This document shows positions 1 through 9,152 of a stretch of 64,000 bases of DNA, in pieces. The notes beneath the pieces are model-generated. The model did not search any database. It was not told where the DNA came from and saw only the letters and a program-made list of their open reading frames with translations. Source of the stretch: Bacteroidales bacterium (GTDB lineage Bacteria; Bacteroidota; Bacteroidia; Bacteroidales; UBA932); NCBI GenBank assembly GCA_017504965.1, contig JAFVQD010000005.1, positions 41,313 through 105,312 on the forward strand, read 5' to 3'. The position numbers and the translations under genes are program-made. How positions within the stretch are numbered: position 1 is the stretch's first letter; every line of letters begins with the position of its first letter.

Positions 1-1979
1 TTTTTAGTGTGTTTCAGAGTCTCAATATCACGCTCCATAGATGTTTTCAGGCCAAGACCGCGAGCAAAAGCAAGCTGCTGATTAGAGGTGATGCCTGAAG
101 CTTGGGTCAATGTGATGTTGTCAAGATCACCATTGTTATAGTAAGGCTCATTTACAAATTCGCCATACATTCCATTATAGGCAATTTTTCCTCTGATAGG
201 GCTGGCATCTGCAGAACCGGTGATAGTGATTTTAACCTTTTTGCCCGGTTCAAGATATTTTGCGAACTCACCGTCAAAGGCACCTTTGATAATTTTCACC
301 AAGGTCTGGGCAGCATTGGCCCTTCTTATATTGTATGATCCAGAAGGGAAGTCATCGTTGACACCTGCTGTCATATTTATCACCTCGTACTCATAACCGA
401 TCTTGTAGTTGAAAATGTCGTTGCCGTTGGCATCCACATCCTTAACTACATCTGTGGTGACGTTGATCTTGGTGTTGTCAGTGATGAGGTTGTCTTGGGT
501 GTGCTCTTCGACTACAGTCTGTTTGATCTCTTGCAGCTTAACCTCTTCCAGGCTGATCTGCTGCATAATCTCCAGAGGAATGAACCCTTCTTCTTCCATA
601 TTGATGGCGTCAAGTTTGGTACGGCCGATGTTATCGAAGATATAGACTTTATTGGTGGTCTCATTCAATACCTCTACATAAGCAAGAACAAACTCGTCGT
701 TCTCGTTCAATGTATAGACTGCATTGCTGAATGTAAGGTTTTCTGAGTTTGAGAAAGACTCTTTCTCCTCTTCAGGCACCTCAAGTGCAATAGGGGGGAG
801 TGCGTTAAACTCGATATTCAGCATACTGTTTTCTGCATCATACTCACCCACAAACGGACTGTCCATGGCGATACGGTCACCCGCCATCTCAGTGGCAATC
901 TCCTGAGCAAACAATTCGTGCTGTTTTAGACGGGTCTCGTCATTAACACGGATGGCATACTCTTCCATAGTCTCACCCTCCATCATCTTTACCCATTCAT
1001 TCATCTTATCATCGATAGCAGAGTTAAGTTCTTTGGCAAAAAATGGAGACAAACCATTTGCATCCCATACTACAAGCTGATCTACACGGTCTGAAATGAC
1101 ATAGAAATTGCCATTGTCTTTAAAGAAGCTACCGTTTTTGATTAAGATTGCAGATTCATCAAGAGTCTGTTCAACAGAGTAGTTTTTCAGGTTGATAATA
1201 GGGATACTGTTATTGTTCTTGACCACAGCCAAGTACTTTCCTTCCGGGTGGAAAGATGGAGAACCTACAAGTCCCTCAAGGTCATAGTTGGATGTCTTTT
1301 CCCATTTTCTGGTTTCGTATACATTAACCATACTCATAGTGGTAACTGCAAACTGTGAGGCATCGGGTGAGAAGGTGATACCTGTTACGGTCTCATCAAA
1401 TTCCAAAGATGTACGAACTTCGTGTGTTTCAAAGTTGTAGATTACTACGAAATTATCAATAGCTGCAGCGATGAAGTGGTTGTTTGAACTCATCGCAAGG
1501 AGTGACGCCGGACCATCAGCCTGTATGTATGCTGTGGGTATATAGTCCCGGGTGTTATATATGATAATCTCACCCAAAGTATTTGATGCTACGAATGTTC
1601 TTGAATCGGGACTATAACACATCGCTACCGGGTATGGTTTCCCACTCAGTCCTTTTCTCTTGTCCTTCAGATTGAACAGCTCCTTATCCTCTTCCAGATA
1701 TGAATAAATGGAGATGTATTTCTTGTTCATAAGTACTGCATATGAACTTTTTGCAGGGTTCATTATGATGGAAGTCACATTAGAAGCACTTCGTGCAGCA
1801 GGGAAATTTCTAAGGTTCAGAACCTCTCCATAGGAGGTATACAAAATACAGAATGAAGCATTTGAAAATTCCCCTACAGGCTTGGTGTTAAAAGATTTCT
1901 TGAGAGTAATTTGTGCGTTCAGATTAAACCCTGCAGAGCATAATAAGCAAGCAAGGACAATGAAAATTTTTGTTTTCAT
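1..1979 (-). CDS. Secreted WD40-like beta-propeller protein, 3' end outside window
   Basis: An open frame runs on the minus strand from an ATG at 1979 to the window edge without a stop (about 659 residues visible). It starts with a signal peptide (MKTKIFIVLACLLCSAG, ending near NAQ). Repeated blade-like stretches follow (such as FSPDASQFAVTTMSMVNVYE and SFHPEGKYLAVVKNN), typical of WD40/YVTN-type propellers. The visible C-terminal part (VKITITGSADASPIRGKI, then TSNQQLAFARGLGLK) resembles an OmpA-like peptidoglycan-binding region, but this is a tentative reading. It is probably an envelope protein; its specific role is unknown. A well-formed promoter lies just upstream. Confidence 0.7.
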   Translation of the reverse strand, partial: MKTKIFIVLACLLCSAGFNLNAQITLKKSFNTKPVGEFSNASFCILYTSYGEVLNLRNFPAARSASNVTSIIMNPAKSSYAVLMNKKYISIYSYLEEDKELFNLKDKRKGLSGKPYPVAMCYSPDSRTFVASNTLGEIIIYNTRDYIPTAYIQADGPASLLAMSSNNHFIAAAIDNFVVIYNFETHEVRTSLEFDETVTGITFSPDASQFAVTTMSMVNVYETRKWEKTSNYDLEGLVGSPSFHPEGKYLAVVKNNNSIPIINLKNYSVEQTLDESAILIKNGSFFKDNGNFYVISDRVDQLVVWDANGLSPFFAKELNSAIDDKMNEWVKMMEGETMEEYAIRVNDETRLKQHELFAQEIATEMAGDRIAMDSPFVGEYDAENSMLNIEFNALPPIALEVPEEEKESFSNSENLTFSNAVYTLNENDEFVLAYVEVLNETTNKVYIFDNIGRTKLDAINMEEEGFIPLEIMQQISLEEVKLQEIKQTVVEEHTQDNLITDNTKINVTTDVVKDVDANGNDIFNYKIGYEYEVINMTAGVNDDFPSGSYNIRRANAAQTLVKIIKGAFDGEFAKYLEPGKKVKITITGSADASPIRGKIAYNGMYGEFVNEPYYNNGDLDNITLTQASGITSNQQLAFARGLGLKTSMERDIETLKHTK

Positions 1980-2024
1980 ATCAAAAGAAAGGTATGTAAT
2001 GTGTGGACAATTTGAATTATTCCG

Positions 2025-2055
2025 CAAAAGTATGTAATAAATCTATAATAATCAA
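2025..2055 (-). promoter_or_regulatory. Bacteroidota-type promoter for the WD40-like gene
   Basis: On the minus strand TTG (2055-2053), 20 nt, then TACTTTTG (2032-2025), matching TTG-N19-21-TAnnTTTG. The predicted start of transcription lies about 40 nt upstream of the ATG at 1979. Confidence 0.65.
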
Positions 2056-2081
2056 TAAATTTCTTCCTATCTTCGCGCTGT

Positions 2082-3023
2082 ATGATAAAAGGGATAGCGA
2101 CTATTGTAAAACATACGGGGAGCCATTATATGCTCTCTGAACTTCCGGTGTGGAGACCTTTCGCCGCTGTGGCCAGAGGTAAGTTGAGGCTAAAGGATTC
2201 GAATTCGACCAATCCTGTAGCTGTAGGGGATGTGGTGGAATATGAGGCCTCGGATGATTTTTCCGGGGTGGGGAGCATCACTGCCGTTAAGGAGAGGAGA
2301 AACTATGTCATCAGAAAATCGACAAATCTCTCCCGTCAGTCACATATAATAGCTGCAAACATAGACTGTGCATATCTGGTGACCACCCTCGCTTTTCCGG
2401 AGACCAAGAGGGCATTTATAGACAGATTCCTGGTCACTTGTGAAGCTTATAAGGTCCCTGTAAAGATAGTCTTGAACAAGATAGATCTCTACGGAGAGTC
2501 ACACAGAGAGTATGTCGATTACTTTAAGAGTGTCTACCGGGGGGCGGGCTACGAAGTGCTGGAGGTCTCGGCTCTTACCGGTGCTGGGGTGGAGAGATTG
2601 AGGGAGGAATGTGCCCAGGGGGATGGCGTGTCGCTCTTTTCAGGTGTGTCGGGCGTAGGTAAATCGTCACTTATGCAGGCCCTTGATCCATCATTGGCAC
2701 CTAAGATAGCAGAGATTTCAGAGCATTACAAGCAAGGTAAGCATACCACCACATTCTATGAGATGTATCCATTGGCCTCAGGGGGCTTCGTTATAGATAC
2801 CCCCGGTATCAGAGGTTTTGGTCTGGTAGATTTCGAGAAGGAGGAGCTATCCACATATTTCCCTGAGATGCTCAGGGTGATGGACGATTGCCGTTTCAAA
2901 CCTTGTACACATACCCACGAGCCCCACTGTGCTGTCAAAGAGGCGGTGGATAGGGGTGAGATAGATGGTGAGAGATATCTCTCATATCTGGGTATGCTGG
3001 AGGAGGAGACTAAATACAGATAG
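2082..3023 (+). CDS. rsgA: Ribosome small-subunit-dependent GTPase RsgA
   Basis: A circularly permuted GTPase that acts late in 30S subunit maturation. The order of motifs is diagnostic: an N-terminal OB-fold region (about 1-75), then G4 NKID (132-135), G1 GVSGVGKSS (188-196) and G3 DTPG (239-242). A C-terminal zinc knuckle follows with Cys270, Cys275, His277 and Cys283. The length of 313 residues is normal. A TATCTTCG box at 2068-2075 lies only 6 nt before the ATG, so the mRNA may have almost no leader. The MATE gene follows after 11 nt and is probably co-transcribed. Confidence 0.95.
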   Translation: MIKGIATIVKHTGSHYMLSELPVWRPFAAVARGKLRLKDSNSTNPVAVGDVVEYEASDDFSGVGSITAVKERRNYVIRKSTNLSRQSHIIAANIDCAYLVTTLAFPETKRAFIDRFLVTCEAYKVPVKIVLNKIDLYGESHREYVDYFKSVYRGAGYEVLEVSALTGAGVERLREECAQGDGVSLFSGVSGVGKSSLMQALDPSLAPKIAEISEHYKQGKHTTTFYEMYPLASGGFVIDTPGIRGFGLVDFEKEELSTYFPEMLRVMDDCRFKPCTHTHEPHCAVKEAVDRGEIDGERYLSYLGMLEEETKYR

Positions 3024-3034
3024 CGGGGCGATCT

Positions 3035-4339
3035 ATGAACAGGAGAATTCTAAAACTTGCCATTCCAAGCATTTTTGCCAATATAACTGTCCCTCTGGTG
3101 GGGATGGTAGATATCGCTGTGGCGGGGAGACTTGGTAGTGCCGCTGCTATCGGGGCCATTGCCGTAGGCACTATGCTGTTCGATCTCCTCTACTGGAACT
3201 TCGGATTTCTGAGGGTGGGGACCGGCGGACTTACGGCCCAATCCTATGGCAGAAGGTGTTTCAGGGACTCGATCAAATATCTCACGCAGGGGCTGAGTGT
3301 CTCTCTGGGTTCGGCCCTGGCAATTTTGGCTATACAGTATCTTTTCCTTTTTATTGCATTTGAATTTATAGAGTGTACTCCGGAGGTAGCCACCCTCTCG
3401 AAGCACTATTTTTATATCAGAGTGTGGGCTGCACCTGCTACACTCTCCCTCTTTGCCTTCAAGGGGTGGTTTATAGGGATGCAGAACACTGTCAGCCCTA
3501 TGGCGGTGGATGTGACGGTAAATATGGTAAATTTTGTGGCAAGTGTATGGCTGGGCCTTTATACCGACCTGGGGTTTGCCGGTATAGCATTGGGGACAGT
3601 TATAGCACAGTATACCGGTCTGATCCTCAGTGTGGTCCTTTTCGTGATATATTACAAAAAACTCTTTCACTATTTTGATCTCAGAGAGGCTCTTCATCTG
3701 GAGGATATGAAGGCCTTTTTCAAGCTGAACGGAAATCTCTTTGTCAGATCGCTCTGCTTTATGATGATATATTCGGGATTTACCGCCTTGGCTGCCAGAT
3801 ATGGTGATGTCCAGCTGGCTGTAAGCTCGATAATGATGAAGCTTCTGATGCTGTTCTCCTATTTTATAGACGGATTTGCCTATGCCGGAGAGGCCCTTAC
3901 AGGGAAATATATTGGAGCAAATGACCGCCCGTCTCTTGTTAAGGCGGTGAGGATGCTTTTTGTGTGGAGTGCCATCATAGGGGTAATCTCCACTGTCGCC
4001 TATGCAGTAGGGGGAGAGTGGATGGTGCGCCTTATGACCACGGAGCCCGATGTGATAGAGGGGACCAGACCCTATCTCTTCTGGCTTGTCCTAATGCCGG
4101 TGGTCAGCTGTGCTGCTTTTATGTGGGATGGTATATACATAGGTGCCACAGCATCTGTCCCTATCAGAAACTCTATGATATGGGCGTGCGCAGCATTCTA
4201 TATCGTATACTTTATATTCAGAGGCTCCGCTGAGAATATTCAGGTACTGTGGTATGCCTATTTCGCACACTTGGTGGCGAGGGCCATCTATCTGAGCCTC
4301 GCCTCTAAAAAACATATTTTCGGAAAAATCGGGGGATAG
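3035..4339 (+). CDS. MATE family efflux transporter
   Basis: A 434-residue polytopic membrane protein with about 12 hydrophobic segments and the two-fold MATE/NorM layout. It opens with LAIPSIFANITVPLVGMVDIAVAGRLG, written here only as its diagnostic parts: AIPSIFANI and VDIAVAGRLG. Proteins of this family export drugs or metabolites in exchange for Na+ or H+; the substrate cannot be told from sequence. It lies 11 nt after rsgA and its stop is 3 nt from the stop of the convergent fbp gene, leaving no room for a terminator between them. Confidence 0.9.
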   Translation: MNRRILKLAIPSIFANITVPLVGMVDIAVAGRLGSAAAIGAIAVGTMLFDLLYWNFGFLRVGTGGLTAQSYGRRCFRDSIKYLTQGLSVSLGSALAILAIQYLFLFIAFEFIECTPEVATLSKHYFYIRVWAAPATLSLFAFKGWFIGMQNTVSPMAVDVTVNMVNFVASVWLGLYTDLGFAGIALGTVIAQYTGLILSVVLFVIYYKKLFHYFDLREALHLEDMKAFFKLNGNLFVRSLCFMMIYSGFTALAARYGDVQLAVSSIMMKLLMLFSYFIDGFAYAGEALTGKYIGANDRPSLVKAVRMLFVWSAIIGVISTVAYAVGGEWMVRLMTTEPDVIEGTRPYLFWLVLMPVVSCAAFMWDGIYIGATASVPIRNSMIWACAAFYIVYFIFRGSAENIQVLWYAYFAHLVARAIYLSLASKKHIFGKIGG

Positions 4340-4342
4340 TAT

Positions 4343-6301
4343 CTATCCTCTTTGGCGTATCTTGCCGCTTCGGTAGGCTTCAAGCAGTTTTTTGAGGTCG
4401 TCCACCTGTGCGCGGAGTCTTTTTCCGTTGTCAGTATCTTTTACAAGCATTCTGTTTGTGACAAACTCCACTACTGAGGTGGTGGAGATGATGTCCTTGC
4501 CCATCATAGCGGCATTCTCAGCCGATTCAAATGGATAGTGCTGTACCAGTTTGAGTCCGTGAGAGTTGAATATGAGTGTATATCCGGCAATACCTGTCTC
4601 TTCCTGGTAGGCTTTTGAGAATCCTCCGTCTATAACCAGAAGTTTTCCCTCGGCTTTGATAGGGGTCTCACCCTGGGTGGTCTTGACAGGTATGTGGCCA
4701 TTTATGATGTGGGTATACTGCCCGGTCACACCGAACTCCTCCAGGATCTTTTCACAGATATCTTTTCTGTTTTTCAGTTTGGAGTATACACCTTTGGTCT
4801 CTTTATGGGTAGATTTGTCCGCTATGAAGTATCTCTCGAAGGTGGCCATTTTGTCTTTATCGAACTGGGGTGAGTATGGACCGCACCAGAGGAACCAGAT
4901 AAAGTCTTCTCCAAATTTTTTCTTCACAGGGTCTTTCTCGTAGAATCCCTCCCTGACCAATGTGTCTATTTTGTCGAACAATGCTTTTCCGGCATACTCC
5001 TCTCCCTGAATCTTCACCTTCTTGAAGGATCCGTCCTCGTTCATAAGCATAGAGCCGTGGTACAGGAGGTTTCCGTTTCTGACCAGATATAGAGATCCTT
5101 TAGAGTAGAGGCAGTTTATGTGTTTTCTGAGTTTTTCGTTCCCTTTGAAGCTGGCGACAAGCTTTTTCACTACATCCTGTTCTTCGGCGGTAAGTTTGTA
5201 AGGAGAGACCGGATCAATGGTGGGGAAGTATGTGTCTTTGAGGGGATAGTCTACTCCGTCAAGTTCTACGGTACCTCTGGTGAAGTCTATTTTATGGAGG
5301 AGATTGCGTTTCTCCATATCGAACTCGGGGCGGGAGTTTATGATCTCACTTTCGAGTTTGAACTGGATGATGGTGATCGCCTTATGCATCTTGGAGATAA
5401 GCTGCTCCTCTTTCGATGAGAGGTTAGGATTGTCCCCGGTTTTTGGCTTGAAATATTTGCAGGGGTCATTGCCGTAGGCCTCCATAGCGAAGGTGGCCAG
5501 CGGAAGCAGGTTTATACCGTACCCCTCTTCTATGGTTTCGAGGTTTGCATAGCGGAGACTGATACGCAGGGCATTTGCTATACAGGCTGCACTTCCGGCA
5601 GCAGCACCCATCCATACCAGGTCGTGGTTTCCCCACTGAATATCGCAGTTGTGATAATTGCAGATAGTATCCATAACCAGATGGGCGGCAGGACCTCTGT
5701 CATAGATATCTCCGACTATATGCAGGGAGTCGATGGTGAGCCTGTGGATCACTTTGGAGATGGCGATGATGAAGTGGTCGGCACATCCTGTCTCGATGAT
5801 GGTATCCAGAATGGCGGTGATATATTTCTGCTTGTCGGGCTGTGATGACGATTCGTGCAGAAGCTCCTGGATGATGTATGAGTACTCCGTAGGGAGTGCT
5901 TTTCTAACTTTCGAACGGGTATATTTGGACGATACGGCTTCGAGAACTTTTACCACCTGTACCAGTGTGATGGTGTACCAGTCATTGATATTTTCACCCT
6001 CCCTCTCTTTGACTTGCTTTAGCTTGCTTTCGGGATAATAGATAAGTGAACACAGTTCTCTTTTCTCATATTCGCGGATGGTGTGTCCGAACACCTCTTC
6101 CACTTTGATTTTTATCACCCCTGAAGCATTTTTCAGAATGTGCTGGAAAGCGTCATACTCTCCGTGCAGGTCTGTGAGGAAGTGCTCTGTCCCTTTTGGA
6201 AGGTTCAGAATGGCTTCCAGGTTTATTATCTCAGTACAGGCCGACTGGATGGTCGGGAATGATCTGGCCAGCAGTTCCAGATATTTAATATCGTCGTTCA
6301 T
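4343..6301 (-). CDS. fbp: Class III fructose-1,6-bisphosphatase
   Basis: Hydrolyses fructose 1,6-bisphosphate to fructose 6-phosphate in gluconeogenesis. At 652 residues it has the length of the Firmicutes/Bacteroidota class III enzyme. It shows metallophosphatase signatures including GDIYDRG (near 197), WGNHDLVWMG (near 224) and a later INGHIPVK block. It is the third gene of a minus-strand operon rocD-ctlX-fbp, starting 3 nt after the ctlX stop. This couples it transcriptionally to amino-acid catabolism, which feeds glutamate and TCA carbon back toward sugars (inference). Confidence 0.95.
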   Translation of the reverse strand: MNDDIKYLELLARSFPTIQSACTEIINLEAILNLPKGTEHFLTDLHGEYDAFQHILKNASGVIKIKVEEVFGHTIREYEKRELCSLIYYPESKLKQVKEREGENINDWYTITLVQVVKVLEAVSSKYTRSKVRKALPTEYSYIIQELLHESSSQPDKQKYITAILDTIIETGCADHFIIAISKVIHRLTIDSLHIVGDIYDRGPAAHLVMDTICNYHNCDIQWGNHDLVWMGAAAGSAACIANALRISLRYANLETIEEGYGINLLPLATFAMEAYGNDPCKYFKPKTGDNPNLSSKEEQLISKMHKAITIIQFKLESEIINSRPEFDMEKRNLLHKIDFTRGTVELDGVDYPLKDTYFPTIDPVSPYKLTAEEQDVVKKLVASFKGNEKLRKHINCLYSKGSLYLVRNGNLLYHGSMLMNEDGSFKKVKIQGEEYAGKALFDKIDTLVREGFYEKDPVKKKFGEDFIWFLWCGPYSPQFDKDKMATFERYFIADKSTHKETKGVYSKLKNRKDICEKILEEFGVTGQYTHIINGHIPVKTTQGETPIKAEGKLLVIDGGFSKAYQEETGIAGYTLIFNSHGLKLVQHYPFESAENAAMMGKDIISTTSVVEFVTNRMLVKDTDNGKRLRAQVDDLKKLLEAYRSGKIRQRG

Positions 6302-6304
6302 AGT

Positions 6305-7213
6305 TTAGAATATTTCTGCCAACATACATCTTGCAGATCCACCTCCATTGGTCTCGATGGTTTCAAGCTGTGGCGAAAGTAGTCGGTATGTTTTACTCAA
6401 TTCTCGGTTTTGTTCTGATGTGAGGCTTTTTCGTGCAGTGGCGGACATTACGAGGAATTTCTTCCCCTCTCCGTTGCGGAGTTCCAGCATATTGCCGGCA
6501 AATTTGTTCACCTGGTCAAATGTGATCTCTATAATCTTTTTACCGCTTTTTTCGAGGGATGTCACCACATTTTCCCTCTCCTGTGGATCGGCGATGGATT
6601 CCAGACATACGATAGCGTAGGCTGTTCCCACGCACATCATTACATTTGTGTGGTATATCTGCTGTCCGTTCCGGTCCACAGATTCGAATGTTACGGGGGT
6701 GTATCCCAGTTGGGTGCAGAAATCATCCAGCACTTTCATATCGGTGCGTGGTGAGCGGCAGGCATATACTATTTTGTTCTCCCTGTCCAGGATCATACTC
6801 CCTGTCCCCTCCAGAAACAGCCCCTCCTCCTCATAGTGGGTCAGATCCACAGTTCTGGTCACTTTGAAATTCTTCTTGATTATCTCCAGGAAATGCCCTT
6901 TTCTCTCCTCTCTTCGGTTCGGGGCAGCCATAGGGTAGAGGACCAGTGTCCCATCTTCGTGGGTGGAGAACCAGTTGTTGGGGAATATCGAATCGGGTGT
7001 TCGGGGCTCCTGCGTATCCTCTGCCAGCGCGATGCTTATCCCGTTGGCCCTAAGGAGTGTGGCATACGCCAGAAATTCCCTCAGTGCAGCCTCCTGCACC
7101 TGAATGCCGTATCCCTCTTTTTTCTGAAATGCGTTGCTCTGGGCTGTCTGCGGGTTGAAACCGAACCTCACAGGTTTGACCATAAATACGGTGGAAGTGG
7201 TCTGCATATCCAT
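6305..7213 (-). CDS. ctlX: Citrulline hydrolase (CtlX family, amidinotransferase fold)
   Basis: A 302-residue member of the guanidine-modifying superfamily. It opens MDMQTTSTVFMVKPVRFGFN and has SIFPNNWFSTH (substrate-binding Asn region), a conserved His in QIYHTNVMMCVG and the C-terminal nucleophile Cys in GGGSARCM. Characterised CtlX hydrolyses citrulline to ornithine, ammonia and CO2. I place the start at 7213 rather than the upstream in-frame codon at 7252, because this ATG sits one base after the rocD stop. The pairing with ornithine aminotransferase supports the citrullinase reading; an arginine-directed activity cannot be excluded by eye. Confidence 0.85.
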   Translation of the reverse strand: MDMQTTSTVFMVKPVRFGFNPQTAQSNAFQKKEGYGIQVQEAALREFLAYATLLRANGISIALAEDTQEPRTPDSIFPNNWFSTHEDGTLVLYPMAAPNRREERKGHFLEIIKKNFKVTRTVDLTHYEEEGLFLEGTGSMILDRENKIVYACRSPRTDMKVLDDFCTQLGYTPVTFESVDRNGQQIYHTNVMMCVGTAYAIVCLESIADPQERENVVTSLEKSGKKIIEITFDQVNKFAGNMLELRNGEGKKFLVMSATARKSLTSEQNRELSKTYRLLSPQLETIETNGGGSARCMLAEIF

Positions 7214-7214
7214 A

Positions 7215-8444
7215 TTATATAATCTCCTCAAATGCTTTTTTAATGATACCAATAGCCTCTCTAAGCTCCTCTTCGGTTATTACCAATGGTGGTGCAAAGC
7301 GGATAATGTGTCTGTGGGTAGGCTTCGCAATGAGTCCCATCTCTGCCATTTTCAGACAGATGTCCCAAGCCTCAACTCCATCTGCAGGTTCGGTCACGAT
7401 GGCGTTCAGCAGACCTTTGCCACGCACATATTTGAAAAGGGGTGATTTGATTTTGGATACCTCCTCCCTGAAGATGTGCCCCAGGCGCTCTGCGTTTTCG
7501 GTCAATTTCTCCTCTTTAACCACCTCCAGGGCAGCAACAGCCACTTTGGCAGCGAGGGGGAATCCTCCGAATGTCGAGCCGTGCTCACCTGGCTTTATGG
7601 TAAGCATTATCTCATCATCTGCCAGCACTGCAGATACGGGGAGAACACCTCCGGAGAGGGCTTTTCCTATGATCACCATATCGGGACGGATCCCTTCGTG
7701 ATCGCTGCACAGCATACGCCCTGTACGGGCAATGCCTGTCTGCACTTCATCTGCCACGAAGAGGACGTTGTGCTTCTTGCACAGGTCATAGCACGCTTTC
7801 AGATATCCGTAGTCGGGTACAAATACACCGGCTTCACCCTGGATAGGTTCCAGCATCAGTGCAGCCACTTTATCCCCTTTTTCCTCCAGGACCGCCTCCA
7901 GTGCCTTAGGGTCATTATAAGGGATAGTTATGAAGCCCGGGGTAAACGGACCATACTGTGAGTAGCTGTCCGGATCTGTAGAGATGGATACTATAGTGAT
8001 GGTGCGCCCGTGGAAGTTTCCGTCACAGGTGATTATGAGTGCCTCATTTTCAGGAATACCTTTGCGGATATATCCCCATCTTCTGGCCAGTTTGAGGGCT
8101 GTCTCCACAGCCTCGGCACCGGAGTTCATAGGGAGGAGCTTGTCATATCCGAAGAACTCTGTGGCAAACTTCTCGTATGGACCCAGACAGTCATTGTAGA
8201 ATGCCCTCGATGTGAGACACAGTTCTTGGGCCTGATCACATAGAGCCTTGACTATTTTAGGGTGGCAGTGCCCCTGGTTTACTGCAGAGTATGCAGATAG
8301 AAAATCGAAATATCTTTTTCCATCCACATCCCATACGTAGATACCTTTACCTTTAGATAGTACTACGGGTAGGGGATGATAATTGTGTGCGCCATATTTG
8401 TCTTCAAGATCTATGTATGACTGTGCTTTTGGTGATATATTCAT
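7215..8444 (-). CDS. rocD: Ornithine--oxo-acid aminotransferase
   Basis: A PLP-dependent class III aminotransferase of 409 residues. It transfers the delta-amino group of ornithine to 2-oxoglutarate, giving glutamate semialdehyde and glutamate. Visible marks are the [14 protein letters not shown] block (near 108), ADEVQTG with Asp232, and the Schiff-base Lys261 in IIGKALSGG. It is the first gene of the rocD-ctlX-fbp operon and diverges from the receptor locus starting at 8523. Confidence 0.95.
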   Translation of the reverse strand: MNISPKAQSYIDLEDKYGAHNYHPLPVVLSKGKGIYVWDVDGKRYFDFLSAYSAVNQGHCHPKIVKALCDQAQELCLTSRAFYNDCLGPYEKFATEFFGYDKLLPMNSGAEAVETALKLARRWGYIRKGIPENEALIITCDGNFHGRTITIVSISTDPDSYSQYGPFTPGFITIPYNDPKALEAVLEEKGDKVAALMLEPIQGEAGVFVPDYGYLKACYDLCKKHNVLFVADEVQTGIARTGRMLCSDHEGIRPDMVIIGKALSGGVLPVSAVLADDEIMLTIKPGEHGSTFGGFPLAAKVAVAALEVVKEEKLTENAERLGHIFREEVSKIKSPLFKYVRGKGLLNAIVTEPADGVEAWDICLKMAEMGLIAKPTHRHIIRFAPPLVITEEELREAIGIIKKAFEEII

Positions 8445-8475
8445 AATTGATGTTATTTTTAGTGTTTAGTATCCA

Positions 8476-8483
8476 CAAATATA
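8476..8483 (-). promoter_or_regulatory. -7 box of the rocD-ctlX-fbp promoter
   Basis: TATATTTG on the minus strand, 32 nt upstream of the rocD ATG. I see no clear -33 TTG at the expected distance. Confidence 0.5.
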
Positions 8484-8493
8484 AAAAAAAATT

Positions 8494-8501
8494 TACTTTT
8501 G
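8494..8501 (+). promoter_or_regulatory. -7 box of the duplicated receptor locus promoter
   Basis: TACTTTTG on the plus strand, 21 nt before the ATG at 8523. It shares a 78-bp divergent intergenic region with the rocD promoter, so one regulator bound here could act on both operons (inference). Confidence 0.5.
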
Positions 8502-8522
8502 TCCGAGGATATTAAAAATGTG

Positions 8523-9152
8523 ATGTATAGCAGGTTTATTTTTATAGTCTCCCTTATTCTGGTTTGTGCATCAGCGTCGGCTCAGGAGCTCTCTTCCAGA
8601 TCCCTCCTATTCAGAGGCAGAGTGGCCTCATCCTATCCCTATATAAAGTATACTGGGATCTACTATGCTTACTCTCCAGAGTATAAGGAGGGGATTGTCA
8701 AATACAACCACAAGCTTTACAAAGGTGTCTATCTTAACTACAATGCCCACAAGGATGAGATGTGTGTGGACAATGGGCAAGGGATGCAGAAGATAGCCCT
8801 CAACAAAAAATTTTTCGAATATTGTGTATTCGACAATATGAAGTTTGTATACTTGAGTGGGATAGAGAAGATGGATGACAGGTACTATCAGGTATTGTTT
8901 GAGTGTGAGGATGCTGTCTTGTATAAAAAAATTTACAAACATTATGAGGCGAGGGATGTGAACAAGGAGTTTCTGGAGAGGGTGTCATATTATCTCTATA
9001 AAGATGGAGAATATACACAGATAAGAAATGCACATCATCTGCTGAAAATCTATCCTGAGCATAAGAAAATGAGATATAAGGAGCAGGGGAGCGTGGATGG
9101 TGATCTGGTCGTGATTCTTGATAAAATATATAACGGAGAGGGGGGAAGATGA
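8523..9152 (+). CDS. Small secreted protein, copy 1 of a duplicated family
   Basis: A 209-residue protein with a signal peptide (MYSRFIFIVSLILVCASASAQ). I do not recognise the family. It is rich in Tyr and Lys (YIKYTGIYYAYSPEYKEG, then YNHKLYKGVYLNYNAH). It is clearly homologous to the product at 16240-16938 (YKGTYFAYQEDY, YNQKLYTDVLMNLNSH). The in-frame codon at 8499 overlaps the -7 box, so I use the ATG at 8523. The stop overlaps the receptor start by 4 nt (ATGA). Likely periplasmic or outer-membrane associated, working with the receptor. Confidence 0.75.
   Translation: MYSRFIFIVSLILVCASASAQELSSRSLLFRGRVASSYPYIKYTGIYYAYSPEYKEGIVKYNHKLYKGVYLNYNAHKDEMCVDNGQGMQKIALNKKFFEYCVFDNMKFVYLSGIEKMDDRYYQVLFECEDAVLYKKIYKHYEARDVNKEFLERVSYYLYKDGEYTQIRNAHHLLKIYPEHKKMRYKEQGSVDGDLVVILDKIYNGEGGR

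Noticed and set aside
3050..3697. 215-codon minus-strand frame inside the MATE gene
   Set aside because: Shadow of a well-supported transporter; composition is not protein-like (many His, Pro, Tyr, Cys).
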